Source: Myripristis murdjan
Lineage: Eukaryota; Chordata; Actinopteri; Holocentriformes; Holocentridae
Assembly: GCF_902150065.1 (NCBI RefSeq)
Contig: NC_043996.1
Span: forward strand, 17,580,985-17,644,984
DNA length: 64,000 bases
Reading direction: 5' to 3'
Both the position numbers and the translations under genes were made by a program. The notes beneath the pieces are model-generated. The model was not told where the DNA came from, made no database searches, and worked only from the letters and a program-made list of their open reading frames with translations. Numbering within the stretch: position 1 is the stretch's first letter; each line of letters begins with the position of its first letter. Below, in pieces: positions 1-30,600 of the stretch.

Positions 1-391
1 TTGAGGTTCTGTTTCATTTAAGTGTACCAGAGCTTTTCCAGTGATTTTTCAGCATGAACAACAGGAGAACACTGGCTCAAAGAGACCTAAAAGTAACAGA
101 ACCTTTATTAATGTTATTAATAACACCTGTGTTTACGGTGCTCCTCATGCCAAAGTGGCTGCTGTGAAAAAAGTCTATTTCTAGAGTGAGTTGTACTGAT
201 CAGGTCACTGGATTTAGGAAATTCTCCAAGACAAACAAGGTGATTTCTCTCTGGCAGGGCCGTATCGATACAATTAACAGTCCTAGAAGAACATTTGCAT
301 TTTTCCCTAAACAGGAAAGGCAGTGCTGTGGTCCCCTGGTTCAATGTATTGCTCTGTACTTGCACTGAATTTTCCAGAAGAGTAAATGTTT

Positions 392-425
<34 letters not shown>

Positions 426-1164
426 TGTGTGTGTTTGTTTCTGTGAGTCAGAGCCTCCAGTTAAGTATAAAGTCTTTTGTGCTTCTTGATATCTCAAATT
501 AATGAGGCCTGGCCACCAACAGTAAAGCTTTAATCACCCCAACCCAGACCACTGGTGATAGACTGCTTAAGGCTCCACACACGCCATTTACGGTCTCTGC
601 TCTCCCTGACAACCACATCACAGCCAAGCTGTTGCATTCATACAGCAGTGGTGGGGGCCAAATTGCTAGGAAACTGACCCAGGCGAAATGTGGAGATAAA
701 AGAGATTATTCCTCATCTAAAAATGTCTATAGTTTATTACATAGGGAAATTACAGTAAAATTATGTCATGGAAACAAATCCAGGCTCCAGCACAGAGATA
801 TGCCACTAAACATATGGAACTGACAAAGGAAGAGGACAAGACAGCCAGAGCTGGGGCAGCAGAAGGAAACTTTTAGATTACGTTTACATTTGACTTTTAG
901 ATTGATGAATCTTTACACTGCACACCCAAATCATATGAATATGCAAAAAAAAAAAGTGTTTGAATATTATGCAAAGTTGGCAAACTGATTGCAGTTCAAA
1001 CGTCAGCTGGATGTTTTTTGGAAACTGAGCCAGTTATAAAATTTATGGGAAATGTTAAACAAGCATTCAGGGACTATTTCAAGTCCAATGTTATTTAACC
1101 TGTGCATCATATGAAATGAATTTATGAAGCAATAGCTGTCAGACAGAAGAAAAGAGATCAACAC
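1..1164. other. yeats2 intron (or 3' continuation); no exon recognised
   Basis: This is below the last recognised yeats2 exon. I find none of the remaining conserved yeats2 coding blocks on the minus strand, so this is read as intron and the gene continues beyond position 1. It holds a GT microsatellite at 392-434 and otherwise unremarkable sequence. Confidence 0.6.
392..434. repeat. (GT)n microsatellite
   Basis: Almost uninterrupted GT dinucleotides with one AT interruption, within yeats2 intronic DNA. ORFs through it are low-complexity artefacts. Confidence 0.95.
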
Positions 1165-17589
<16,425 letters not shown>

Positions 17590-17639
17590 GATTGCCTAGA
17601 AATGAAACTAGAACAGAGAGGAAGAAAAGGAAGATATGT

Positions 17640-18010
17640 CTAGCTAATGTGTCTGGCGAGTGTTATCATTCAGCTTCAACCGGCCGACTGGAACAACACT
17701 TAGCATCGAGTTAGCATTAGCCGGCTAGCAGAGGGCTCGCCAGATGCAGCTGAAGTTACTATGGGCTGGTTAGCTAGCTAGTAGCCAGGACTGCTACACC
17801 GCTAGGTAGCTGTCTACAAGCTAGCACTATTCTGCAGCATACTATGAGCCAATTACCTAAGCAAACTGAACTTGCGAATTACGCTAAATGATTTATCTTT
17901 GAGTTTTACAGCCCCACAGCCTACATAAGATCGACCCGTCCGTGCCTCTTACCCGTGCAGCCGGCAGCAGCTACTCAGCTAGCATGCTAGCATGCTTAGC
18001 TAATGTTGGC
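17640..18010. promoter_or_regulatory. yeats2 promoter-proximal region rich in GCTAGC/TTAGC words
   Basis: This stretch around the first exon and first intron of yeats2 carries many copies of GCTAGC, TTAGCTA and TTAGCATTAGC (for example near 17710, 17770, 17820 and 17977-18005), including the palindromic core GCTAGCATGCTAGC. A similar cluster lies at the pask promoter. Teleost promoter-proximal DNA is often rich in such words, but I assign no factor. The regulatory role is inference from position. Confidence 0.4.
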
Positions 18011-18066
18011 GAAGTTAGCACACACATGCAGACACCGACACAACGTGATTTGAAATGCAAACTTAC

Positions 18067-18120
18067 TGAAGCAAGCCGTGTGGACCAGCGTTTCTCTGTG
18101 AGGCGTGTGCTTTAATTCAG
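18067..18120 (-). other. yeats2: Probable noncoding first exon of yeats2 (5'UTR)
   Basis: A strong minus-strand donor GTAAGT lies at 18061-18066, in a GC-richer stretch about 470 bases upstream of the ATG exon, whose acceptor TTTCTAG falls at 17596. The upper boundary is a guess. A CCAAT-type sequence lies on the minus strand near 18170. A second possible donor, GTAAG at 17952, would give an alternative first exon starting near 17953. Confidence 0.5.
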
Positions 18121-18179
18121 TGCCAGCATACCAGCATGCTATGTTACATTTAAAGACCCGTGTTTGGTCAATTGGTAAA

Positions 18180-19660
18180 TCTCGAAGTGGACATGTAAGC
18201 TAAATCGTTGAGATTGGCCTTGCATTTCGCCAAAACGTCCACCAGGGCCCGCTATTCTACAAAGCAGATGGTACTTCTCAGGAGATGTGAACAATCTGCA
18301 AGGAGAAGTCAGTCTGACTTGATTTCAGCAGCACAGCGCCTTTATAGCTTTATGCTTAGTTTGCCTTCTGCAGTACAGCTCTGCACAAATTCTCCTGTGT
18401 GAGTTTATTGTTATGTGTAATGCATTATACATATATAATCTGTCTATATTTGTCATATGCTCCACTCAATGTCATTGTCTCCTGGCACTAGTGTTTCCAG
18501 ATAACTAAAGTTAAATAACTGACTAAAAATAAATAACATTAGATAAATGATTCTTGCCTGTGCCCTTCACTGGAATAATAGTGTAAGGTGTATAATAATG
18601 CAACATCCTTAATTTTGTTCCTTAAGTTTGTTTTATGCACTAAAATCAAAGTTGATTAGTGTACTTTCCTATCTGCACTTGATGAAAACACACTTGCCAC
18701 ACTGTGTAGTTTATCGTAAAATGCAGAGATGTCCCTGTAAGAATCTTTAATAAGAACGGATTGTGGTTTTGGTGAAACCACATTGTAATCTGCAGCGTAT
18801 AAATTTTAACATGACGAACACCACCATGCTCTTGTGAAAACTTATTGCGCACAAGATGCCTTGTCCTAACTTGAAATATTGTGGCTTGTTTACTACATTC
18901 TTGCTCAACACAATGGTTCATATGGTTCATTAACACATAAAAACATCAGCTGTAAATTTATTCAAATGACTGTTGCTCCACCCCTTGAAGAAATAAAAGA
19001 TTCAACAGCAATATGTAACGGCTTGCAACAATTTGAACAGGAGCTTGTGTCTTAAGACAACAGCTGTCTTTATCACACATCCTGTAGTGATGCATCTCCT
19101 CTTTTATCTTGTCTCTCCCTCTGGTGTGAAGACAGACGAATCAATCCACTGATCCAAACTGTAATGAAAATGTTCAGTAACCCTTGTCGGGGCCAGTCCC
19201 TCCATCACTGCCAGCACAACAGCTGCTTTCCCTCTCCGGCTCCGTACTTGTCTCCATGCTCTAAGTCAAAACTCCAAGCAGGGTTTAACAAAGAATGCAA
19301 GCTATAATTAGGGCATCTGTCATGGAAAAATTCTGTATCACCGTTTGGTAATTGAAAATGATCATTTCATCACAAAATGTCAATCTTGTGCAACAACTGT
19401 ATTTCCAGGTGTAGCTTTGCCTCGAAATTCCATACACTTAATAACTACAAATATTTGACTAATGATAGCGTGTAAATGCGACTCTGAGCACCTCCAAGGT
19501 AGAATGGAATGTCTTCCTGCTGCCCAGGGCTATGAGAAAAGAGAGGCACTCAAAAAACACACAGACAGTCAACATCAGAGGCTGACAGTAAAGACAGACA
19601 GACAGACAGTAAACAGTGTCGACTCCATTCTTTGCACTAATGAGGTTGTACGTGAGTTTC
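18180..19660. other. yeats2-klhl24 intergenic region
   Basis: This lies between the 5' end of yeats2 and the probable 3' end of klhl24. No conserved coding sequence, RNA gene or clear transposon was recognised. The DNA is of ordinary composition with short AT-rich parts. Confidence 0.5.
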
Positions 19661-19669
19661 GGTATGGAA

Positions 19670-22600
19670 GGAAAAACTTTATTGATGCTTACTTTAAATA
19701 TGTCAGCTGTTACAGTTCGACAGTCTACAAAGACAAAGATATCTCTCAGCTAGACAAACAGCATCCAAGAGGGAAGTGTAGTTACAATATCACACATACA
19801 TAATCAAAGTTTATATCAAAATGATCTGATTTAATTCCTATGCTGATTTATTCTGTTATTAAGGCACATAGGGAGGCATTCTCCAATTGAAAACCTCTGT
19901 GTTGCATGCAAGTGGTGTTTTCACATTGGATGCATTTTCAGCAAAGTCACCTTTGTGATTTAATCAGATCTACTTTGGCATATGTTTGTGCTCATATTCA
20001 TATCCATCAACCAATCTTCAGAGTTATTTAATTAAAGGCAGACCACTTGCATGTGGCACACAGTCAAAATAAAACCATATCTCAGCAACACTCAATCCCA
20101 AAACTCACCACGACAAGAAAAAAAAAAAGTAAAGAGACACGAAAACAATGGATAACATTAACAAAGCACACAATATGAGCAAGCTTCTATGTAGATAATA
20201 ATGAAAATCAATAAATCGTGTTACAAAAGGACAGTGTTTGTGTCCTGTTTGGAGTAAATACTCAGTGAAATCACAGACGCACACACACTCAAACTCTCTT
20301 TCACTCCCTATCTCACACCCTCTTCTAGTCTTTTGTGCTCTCTTGCCTGTCAGCCGCCTCTGGTTGGCCTTCTGAATTACCCTGAGCATGTAATTCTGCA
20401 AAGGAGTGTGGGTAGGCCTGAGGGATTTTTATAATTTTTCACTGTTCTAGCATGTGCTGCTATCAGAGGCATGACACTGAACTAACTCATCCATCTGGGA
20501 AAATGCCCGGAGCGTGGTTTAGGCCAAAATACCCCCACCTGTTTTTGCCATAGTGACTGACAGAGGGGGCCCAATCTCGGCTGTTCTTACATTTCGTTAT
20601 ACTTGTACAGTTACACAATCTTAGATGTTAACAAGTAAACAAACTCACTGATCCCCTACCTTTAACCCTAAAAAACAGAAAGCTGAATCTCTCTCACTCA
20701 CTCCTGACATTGTTCTCTATGTTGTTTTTGTTTGTGTATCAGAACCATAGCAGGCAGCGGCCAACAGGAGGCACCAACAGGCCCCTTTCCTCTCACTCTC
20801 ATACGTCACATGAAAGCAAAGAACATTTACTGATACAGTAAAAAAAAGAGAAAGAAATCATATTTACATTGTCTTATAATTCTACATTTAACAGTATACT
20901 GTCAAAGTGCACAATTGGGGCTCTCAGTTACAGAAAAAAACAACAATATGCAAACAAATAAGAGATACATTTAAATATGAGTTGAATAAAGAAAATAAAA
21001 ATGTTTTAAAGTTACCACATTCACAGCAATATCTCTAGTCTGTCAACACCGTTTGTAGTAAAAGGTGACTTTTACTGACCAGGCTTTGCTGAGCAGTAAA
21101 CACACATACACATGCACACACCTGGAGGTCTCTATGGTTACCCCGAGTTACAGGTGAGGGGCGTCAACATTAGTGGTGCAGCGTTCTTGATAAGGTTGGA
21201 ATTTTTTTTGCAACAATGCAAGACTGGTAATAGCGAGCAGTCATGCAATATTGATCCTACAACTAGTTGACAAACCTCCACAGCCACCACGCATCCAGAC
21301 AGAGTAGTAAAAGTCACACACATAATATGCATACACCCACTTATTCAGAGCAGTCTTCGAGTTTGATCTACAAAGGCTTCTCACATCTACAAAACCACCC
21401 ACCCACCCAATACACCAATTAACTAGTCTTGATATGCAATAGACACACTTGCTAAAGCTACAATACAATACAATACAATACACATCCAATTGTAAAAAAA
21501 GACAAAAAAGTATAATTTAAGAAAAAAAAAAATCAAAAAGAAGGTATCAGTATTATGTGTAATAATATTAATAATGATGATGATGTAGCGTCATAAAATC
21601 ATGGTACGGCTGTAAATCCTAAAGCTTCGGGTGATGGCACAGCAGAAACAGTGACAAAAGAAACAGACGCGGGAAGTGGATCTAGGTGGAAAAACTAAAG
21701 AGAGGGATGACCTAATGAGAAAAGGAAGCAGATAGCGTGGTGCGCTGGGCCTTGACCACAGCCGGGGACACAGGCTGATGACAGGAGAACATCTGTGGCT
21801 ACGCTCCAATGTTTTGATACATTCTCCACCCCTTATCTCCTCTCGTCTTCCTGCTCGAGTTCAAGGGTCGGGAGCATCTTGCATTCAGTGTTTATTTTTA
21901 AATTGCTGATAATGTGGGTAAAAAGTACAGCTGCCAGGCTGTTTACCACATCATTACTTGGTCGTTTTGACTACTAAAGACAAGAGTCGAGCAATTGAGG
22001 ACACGGCAGAGTCTGCCAGGTGATGTTTAAGGATCATCTGGTTTAATTTGTAAAGGTTTGGAGTGCAGCAGGTACAGAGTTGGGAATCTGGCCAGACCAC
22101 TCATCTGTCTGTCAAAAACAAATTCATATCAGTTTTCAGTGCATGGTTCTGCGTGGATATTTTCCAATATCTGCTTTAAGGCATTGTTTTTGTTCGTTAT
22201 CACTATCTGAGATCACTTCAGCTCATCAGGAGATCTAGATCTCAGAATGACACAAGGTGTTATTGCTTACCACAGAAATGAAACCACAGCAATGGGAAGT
22301 ATGTAGAAAATGTAGATTATGTACTACATCCTTGAAATCTGTAACAAAATACAATTATGGAAATTCAGTAATGTTATCAGCACTTTTAGTCTTTTTGATT
22401 GATTTCGGGTTACTTTCCCCAGAAAATCCATTGAATATGCAGTTAAGCACGTACTATATTGTCAGTTAGAGTCTTAAATTTGGTGTTTAATATTATCAGC
22501 ATCGGCATCAGACCATCTAAATACTCTTTTCCTCAGCACAGTTTTGTGGTAATCCAACAAGTAATTACCCTTTCTTTTTTCAATCTGATTTTTGCTTGAT

Positions 22601-22963
22601 CTGATCAGTGTTTTCATACTAAATGCAAGAGATCACAGTTACCACTTGTAGAATCAGATTACTGTAACCCATTACATGTGATCATTTGCTTCCCAACATT
22701 GTGCAGCCATTACTAATCTGCAGCACATCTACCATGTTGATCTGACTCCACTTCGGCTCAAGTTACAGACATGTCAGTAGCATTATCAGCCATTGAGAAT
22801 TTCCACAGAAAGACTGTAAGGAGTAATGGTGAAGGGTACAATGTTATGCAGCAGCGAAAGATCCACACCACCACAGAGACTGTCGCTACATGATGCTGTG
22901 AGAAAATAAATTAGCTGAATGGTGAGGTGAATTACTAAATAGGTCTCTTCTAAAGAAGAACGC

Positions 22964-22998
<35 letters not shown>

Positions 22999-23104
22999 GC
23001 ATGTGTTTTGTTTTGTTTTTGCAGAGCTTGATTTTCAAAGAGTTAGAAGTTCTTAAGTGTGTGCACTCTTGTGACAGTGTGCGTGTCGGTGCATATGTTT
23101 CTGG
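19670..23104 (-). other. klhl24: klhl24 3'UTR (extent uncertain)
   Basis: This follows the stop codon at 23105-23107. Minus-strand AATAAA signals occur at 21891-21896 and, in the context CAATAAAG, at 19678-19683; either could end the transcript. Mammalian KLHL24 also has a long 3'UTR (family knowledge). A (TG)n tract at 22967-22994 and a pentanucleotide run (AATAC) at about 21461-21482 lie inside. No coding homology was seen. Confidence 0.4.
22967..22994. repeat. (TG)n microsatellite in klhl24 3'UTR
   Basis: Pure TG run about 110 bases past the klhl24 stop codon. Confidence 0.9.
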
Positions 23105-26100
23105 TCAGGGCCTGTGGTACTTTTCGTTGTAGCGGTGGATGGTGACGCAGCCGTGGTAGGAGATCGGCCGCGGCATGGCTGCAACTCCAGTGATGATGCC
23201 TGTGGCCGGGTCATAACACAGAATGGTGTCTGAGGCTTCGCCGGTCTCTCCTCTGCCACCAAGGATGAAGATCTTACCGTTGCACACTGACATGCCACAG
23301 CTCTCCTGCAGGGAGGCAGAAGGAGAGAGAGACAGTAAGAATAAGGGGAAGCCGCTGCAGTGTACACAAGGTGAACTAAAACAGAGCCTGCTTCTCGTAC
23401 CAGTAGTACACAGTGTGTGTCTGTGTGCAGTTTATCACCTGTTTGCTGAAGGTGTGAACCACATGCATCCAGTAATCCTCTGTGGGGTCGTAGCAGAATA
23501 TGGACTTGGTGAGACCACCGGACACGTAGATCAGGTTGTTGAGGGACACCGCCGTGATGCAGCGCTTGGCGATCGGGATGTTGGCCCTTAGCAGCCAAGA
23601 GTCTGTCTCTGGATCATAGCACTGGACCTGTGACACAAAATGGGTTGGTGTTACGTGACTTTGAGAAAAGAAAAGACATAATACTGTACACTGAAAAAAA
23701 ACAGAAGTGTGATCCTGACAGTAACATACTTGCAGCATAGGACCATACCAATCCTGTTTTGACTTGAATGCTTGGCAATCATGTACTGTCGCTAAAATTA
23801 CCATAAATCCACTAATATTTTCACAAAGCACATTAAAAAAAATAGTGTAAGTTAGCATTGACATCTAAGCTACCAAAGCATATTTTGCACACATTTCTGC
23901 ATATTTGTGAGAGAAAGATACAACCATACCTGTTGAAGAGAGGTCAAAATAAGTTATGGTCATTTATTTTACTATCGACTACATAACAAAGACAAACTGC
24001 AAGCTGCAAAGAAAAACAAATTCCTTTCTTATTTTGCGACTTGAGTGGCATCAGATACTGTGGTTTTGTATTCAATCCATGCATTCTCCCTCTCCTCCCT
24101 CTTCAAAATGGTATGCTTTCAAATTCCCAAACAGCCTTCCCTCCCACACAAACTGCAACCACACTCTAATGTGAACAACACATGCGCATGCATTTACTCC
24201 AACAGTTGGGATCAATGTAAAGGACCTGCGGGAGACTTGAGAGATATGTAACTTGAGAGAACTGGAGTCAGCATGAACTCTTACCCCTAAGGCCACGTAG
24301 AGTGAGACACAAATAGATAGACAGCCCGTCAGTGAGACACTGAACCTATTGTTATCCACTGCCAGCCTGCCTGTGTACGCGCTTTGTCTGGGCAGCACAG
24401 ACATGCATAAACAAACAAAATGAGCAATTCCAAGGAAGAGGGCAATACTCCTGTGTCTTGAGTTCCTGTGAATGCCGCCATCTTCCTGTTTACTTTAAGT
24501 TCACAGGGCTGTCTGTCAAAAGAGAAGGAAACTGTACCAAGGTAGCTTGTCTCAGCGGATATCCACATATCAGACAATACAGCAAAGATGTGCAATCTGT
24601 GTTTCCTTAGAATTTCTATTGCCCACCACTTAGTCCAAAATCCAGGCGCCTGTGATGTTTACAACACAAACCAGCAATTTTGAAATCATTAATCAGACAT
24701 TCCTCTCTGACTGCTTAAATTAATTTGACTGCGGCTACTGAAAATGACACCACTTTGTCAAGCAAGCTTAGCACTATTAAACATCATGTTGCGGATTTGG
24801 CTTATCCACCTTATTGCCAGCAGTGGGAGAACAGAGTGACATTTATTAGACATGTACTGCAGTTTGACCCGTGTCAGGCCCGTGTCACCGCCACTGCGCC
24901 TGTGCAAGTAATCGGCAAACCAGGATAAGATGTTTACATGCAACGGTATTCCGGTTTCTTTCTACTTCGGGTTGCTCAAAACCAGGTTAAGGGCTTATCT
25001 AAGTTTCTGAAATCAGGATATGATGTTAATATGCGCAAACATAAAAACGGGACATTTCAAAAACCTGATCGTAACTGGGACACTCTGGTCCAAGAAGCAA
25101 AAAATAGCACTGGGGGTTATCCAATAACCTGCCAGACATTTAAGAATGAATATTACAGAAAATATCACATATGGTCACAAATATTGCAATACTCAAATTA
25201 TGAGATACTGGCCTAAGCCTGCTATTATTGAGAGTTCATTTGATTTGATCACAAATATGCTTAGTCTGTTCCCTTTTTCTTTTCCCTTTGTTCTTGTACC
25301 ATTCCCTGTATTCCCTGCAGCAAAGTGTCACAGCTCCTCATTGACGCATGACAAGTGAATGAGTCAAGTATCAGTGACTCACACAGGTGCGATTAAACCT
25401 GAAATACCACACAAAGCGTAAATCAATATGGAAATAATGATCAGGAATATCAACTGACGCAGTATAGCCTGATGTGCTTGATCAAGGTAAAAGAATGGGA
25501 TGTGGCTGTTATCACGTCAATTAAAAAGACAATCAGTGATATTTGACAGGTACAGGTGGGGTTCCCATTTGTGTAACAGATAGTTGTAAAACCTTTCTGA
25601 GGTGAACACCGTTCAGCACCAGACGCTTAAAGTGTTGCTCAACTAAAGCTGCATTCTATCAACCTGAGCGATTGTATCTTTTTGTATTCATGAGTATTCA
25701 TGTAGGGTTTTGAGGACTTTTTTTTTTTTTTTTTTTTACCAAACAGGTTTTTTGACATTCCTGTAAGAGACAAATGTGCATTTAGCTGTTATCGCCACGT
25801 CCATACGTCTGTGATTTGGAAGCACCCATCTGTTTCCCACCTTGTCTGAGCAAGTGTTGTCGTCGGGGCCTCCTCCAATCACAAAGAGCTTGCCGGCACA
25901 GCTGGCAACAGCTGGAGAGCTGACCGCCTCTTTCATGGGAGCAACTTCTGTCCAGCGGTTGGAGAAGGAGTCATAACACTCCACACTGCTCAGGCGGCTC
26001 TGGCCATCATAGCCTCCCACAGCGTAGACCTGAACGCAGACACACACACATTCACAGTGGAGCATGAGTTATGATTGACACCTGAATATGGGCCACTGTG

Positions 26101-27386
26101 AAACAGTGAGTTGTGTTTACTTGTGATGTATCCGTGACTACACACATTATGCAAACACACATGTACACATAGATTTCATTATCAACTGCACCAGATGTGT
26201 TTATTCAAGGTTTCTAATCCATGTGTATGAACAATATTTTGTGCCTCTGAACAAGGAGAACCAGTCTACCAAGTAAACAAAAATGATGACGCGTTGCTCT
26301 CAGCAAGCGCCACCATCCCTGTTCTCTTTTGTTCTTACAGCCGGAAGCACAGGCCTGGATCACCTCCGCACCTCTGCATGTGCTAAACTCGAACTTCAGC
26401 ATTACCTCACACTCCTTCACGCTCAGCACAATAATCCTTTGAGCCGCTGTCTTATCTTGACATTCCTCTGTGCAGTGTCTTTTATGTACGGCAGCTTTGC
26501 CACTGAATACAATGTGAGTTTAAGTCACTTTAAGACTCATTTACATGTGCTCTAGACAGGGCCGAGCAGCAGTGAGGCAGACGATATCGTCAATGTGGCA
26601 TCACCAAAATCTGTACATCCATCACTATTTAGCCAACGGGCATACTGGCTGAGGAGTCAGTGTGTGTATCGTGCAGTATATGATACGCCTTGTAGTTATC
26701 TACAAAGCTTTAATGAGGTTGGAAGGAGCTCATGCTACAAGTGGATCTAGCTGAAATCTGGCTGACAGATACCCCTTGGATCAAAGACCAGGTTTTTAGA
26801 TTTTGGTGGTGATCCAGAACAGGGATTTATGCCGTTAGATGATTATCGTTATCATCATTATTATTCTTGTTTTTTTTTTTTTTTTTTTTTTTAAAGATGA
26901 TAATTGTTTATGGCTGGCTGCTAAAAATAGCACATGGATCCGTTGCAGTTATGTGCTATCTTTTGGAAAAGGGCAGCTGCTTTGCAGTTGTTTGGAAAAT
27001 TGCTTGGCACTGACGGTGGTTTGCACTCCACCAAGTGCCTCCGAGCTATAATCTATAATCCCTCTATAGGGTAAAGGAGGACAAGATCAGGAGAGGGATG
27101 AAAGAGTGGCATTAAGAATCATAAAGACATTGATTTAAAAGGAAAACAAGGGAAAGCAAAGTAGGGAAAATACCTCAAAAGGAAGACATTTATAAAAGAT
27201 CTCTAATTTCCTTTTCCACGGTAACACAGATTCTAGAAGATCACGTGTCAGAAAAAGTCAGGGCAGACACTGAGCTGTATTACTGGTTCAAATGAGCACA
27301 GCGCCACTCATCAACAGGCTTGTCTGATGCAACATTATGCCTTGAGACTGTTCCTCTCTCTCCTAACCTACAGTATAAACAAGGAT

Positions 27387-27433
<47 letters not shown>

Positions 27434-27598
27434 AACAGGAGGGAAGAGGAGGAAAAATAGAGGGGGAAGTGGATGGGGCACCTGGATATTTGCATAGCAA
27501 CTGAGTCACCTCACACTACCGCCTTTCTCAACTGAAAAGTTGAAAGAGAAACAAAGAACACCTCAACAAACCCATTCAGTGTGTCTAATGTAGCCATG

Positions 27599-27651
<53 letters not shown>

Positions 27652-30600
27652 TAAATGTGAACAGCATGTTGATTTTTCCCACATAAAGCACTGAGGAGCC
27701 ACCACACTGTAGGATCCCGTATCAGTTTAAGAAAGTTCATTTGAATATGTTGATGTGGGAGATACGAAATCTGAAATCTGTGTCGCGTGTCAATGTACCT
27801 GAGCGAGACACGCAGGAGGAAACAGAAAAGATAAAGGAAGACCGTGGGACGCAGAAGGAGGTCTGAGAAAAAAAAAAAAGAGAGTTAGTTCTCTCCTCGC
27901 TAGTATTCTGTCCTCTCCTGAGCTTATCCAGACACCTTCTTGACATCCAGACTCCTTCCTGTTTTGTCACTGCCATGCCATACATACTCGATATGCAGCC
28001 CACACGGTCCTGACACACGCTTTAAGAATATGGTATGTCAATAAAGATGCGTTTTGCATTTGCCGGATGATGGCAGCCCATACTCCACAAGGACTTGAAG
28101 TATGTGGCTATCGAATAAATGTCAGACATGATTAATGACTCTCAGCAGACAGAGTCGATATATTGAATAAGCAGACGCGTGACTTCCTTCATGATTGTGA
28201 TCCAACTCTGGCGATGGCGGAGCTTCCTTAACACATGGAGAGTCCGAAAAAGTGACAAAGAAAAACAGAGATTAAGAGATGTAAAGACAGACAGACAGAA
28301 AGGAATGCAGAGAAACTGACAGAGCGAGAGAAAGAAAGATCTTAGAGAGCGGGAGAGACAAAGAGAGAGAGAGAGACTGAGAGAGAACGAGTGAGACGGT
28401 GTGACAGATGAGAACAGCCGTCGCTGAGCGCAGCCCATAACAGGGAGAGCAAAACAACCAGTGACCTATTTTAGCTTATACTCTACAGAGGCGAGATCAG
28501 TGCAACAGGACATCACAAAATGCACGGACATTAAGAAGTGTGCATGTGTGTGTTGTTGTGTGAGAATGAGGTTGAGTTTTAGACTTCTCTTTTTTGCAAA
28601 TTGTATTTACTCTGGCTGGTCATGACTAGGGAATGAATGCAGCCAAAGGGAGGACCCCACAACCACAGCTGGCCAACTGTTTGAGTGCAAAAAGATATTC
28701 AATGTACCCACTGAGTGTGGATATTGCTTGCATGGTGAGTTATTAGAAGGCAACACTGAAGTCTTTGTGTGTGAAAGCATGATCATGCATGTGAGACCAT
28801 TTTACACGCTCAAGTTTGCTTCCCCCTACGAGCAACTGGAACACGAGTAGTGTACATCAAAAGGGGAAATTATAGACCCCCAGAGGAAATGACTGGTTGC
28901 AAACTTCTTCAGAACTGAATTCTGAAGAAGCAAAATGTGATAGAATATAAAGAGACAAAGAAGTGCTTGATATAAGATGACAGATTTAATATGAGAATGG
29001 AATAAAAAAAAAGAAAAAAAATCCCTCAGAAGGAAAAACTTGATCTTTGATCTGTAAAATGAAAATGCAGCGAGAGAGGAGCTAGAAAATGATGATTAAC
29101 TAAAGACAAGAAAATAAGAGCATCAAAGTGGCATGGCAAAGCCACCATACAGCGACTAAAGAGACAGAAAAAAAGGCGAGACAAAGAGGATAAAAGAGAG
29201 GACTAAACCACATGTGTGTGACAGATTCAGGAAGTGGCCCAAGATGAGAGCTTCTCCCGGGACTTAACAACTCTAAGGAATGTGTTTTTCAAGTGTGTGT
29301 GTCTGTGTGTGTGTATGTGTGTGAAAGAGTGTCTGTTTGTGTACACACACTGTGCATGTGTGTCTGCATGTATGTATGACCCATGGCCAGGTTTCTCAGC
29401 TCATCACGAGCTGCAGTCCGTATATTTTTACAGAGAAATACGCTTAAGCATGCAGAGACATGAATATTAATGACAGGTTCAGCATTAGACATGGACTGGG
29501 GTTAGAAGGATAACCAAAATCTTTCTCTATTATGGCTTAATTTAATCCTTTGAGCACCAAAAAACTTTTTTCCTTGTAGGTGTTAAATCATCAGTATGAA
29601 GTCTTACTTTACAGGAAGTACAGGTTCTACACACTTCACTGATTTATGAAACTTGATTCACATAGACCCTGAAGCCCACTAAAAAGACTTAAAGTGTTTA
29701 TGGAACTCTCTAGCCTTCTATAAGTCAGCCACAGGTCATTAAATGTAAGCCTGCCTGGCGTCCTGTAATAGTTCTACGACTGTAAATTACAGAGGTGAGT
29801 TGAACTGCAGCCATATCAATCCAACCTGTTGTTGTTTTCAACGTGCACGGATCATGACTCAGGTTAGGGATAATTACTAACTTTTACAGCCAGGCCTGAT
29901 TACCTCACTGATGTGGAGGACTTGTGTGTAGTCCTCCTTCCATGCACGCATGCATGTGTTTCTTGTTCCTGTGGCAAGGCAGGATTCAGGATTTTGGGTG
30001 TTGTTTGGGAGACACTGTGAGACCAATGCAAACTGATCACAAGTGGATTTCCAGCAGCTCAAGAGAAAATGTTGCGCAATCGCTGCAAATGACAACAACC
30101 TGCCTGTGTCATGACCTCGCTGTCAAAGTAAATACAGCACTGTTTCAGCCACCAACTTTCCAAGAATAATTGTACTTTTGTGCCCGTGTGTGTGTCTGTA
30201 CTTGTGTGGATAAATGCGCTTGCATACGCACAGTGTGGATAAATAAGTAGCACGTATGTTATCCTGACTCATCTCTATTTATGTCCTGCTTTTGCACCTC
30301 TCTGTTAACAGATAACTACAGGGTGGACACTTTCTGGAAGCTGCACATGACATTGTATCACCAGTGGACAACAGTGGTTTTGCATTATGCCATCATGATT
30401 TTGCATTATGCCATCATTTCAAACCATGTACAAACACTATGTTATGAGGACCAACTTGAACATCTACTTGAAATAAAACAAAATCTGTATGGTAGTTATA
30501 AACAAACAAACAAACAAGGTATGTAGCGATTAAATCCAATAAAAGATTTCACTTTCATCTCATCAGAAACACTGGACATCTTTGTTTTTATGTTTGCTGG

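Noticed and set aside
117-497. 126-residue minus-strand frame with a His/Thr run
   Set aside because: Created by the GT microsatellite; no homology and no coding pattern.
22257-22469. Small plus-strand frames inside the klhl24 3'UTR region
   Set aside because: No homology, no splice context and ordinary AT-rich composition; expected by chance.
28260-28457. Ser/Leu-rich minus-strand frames suggesting a signal peptide
   Set aside because: Translation of a GA-rich simple tract within a klhl24 intron.
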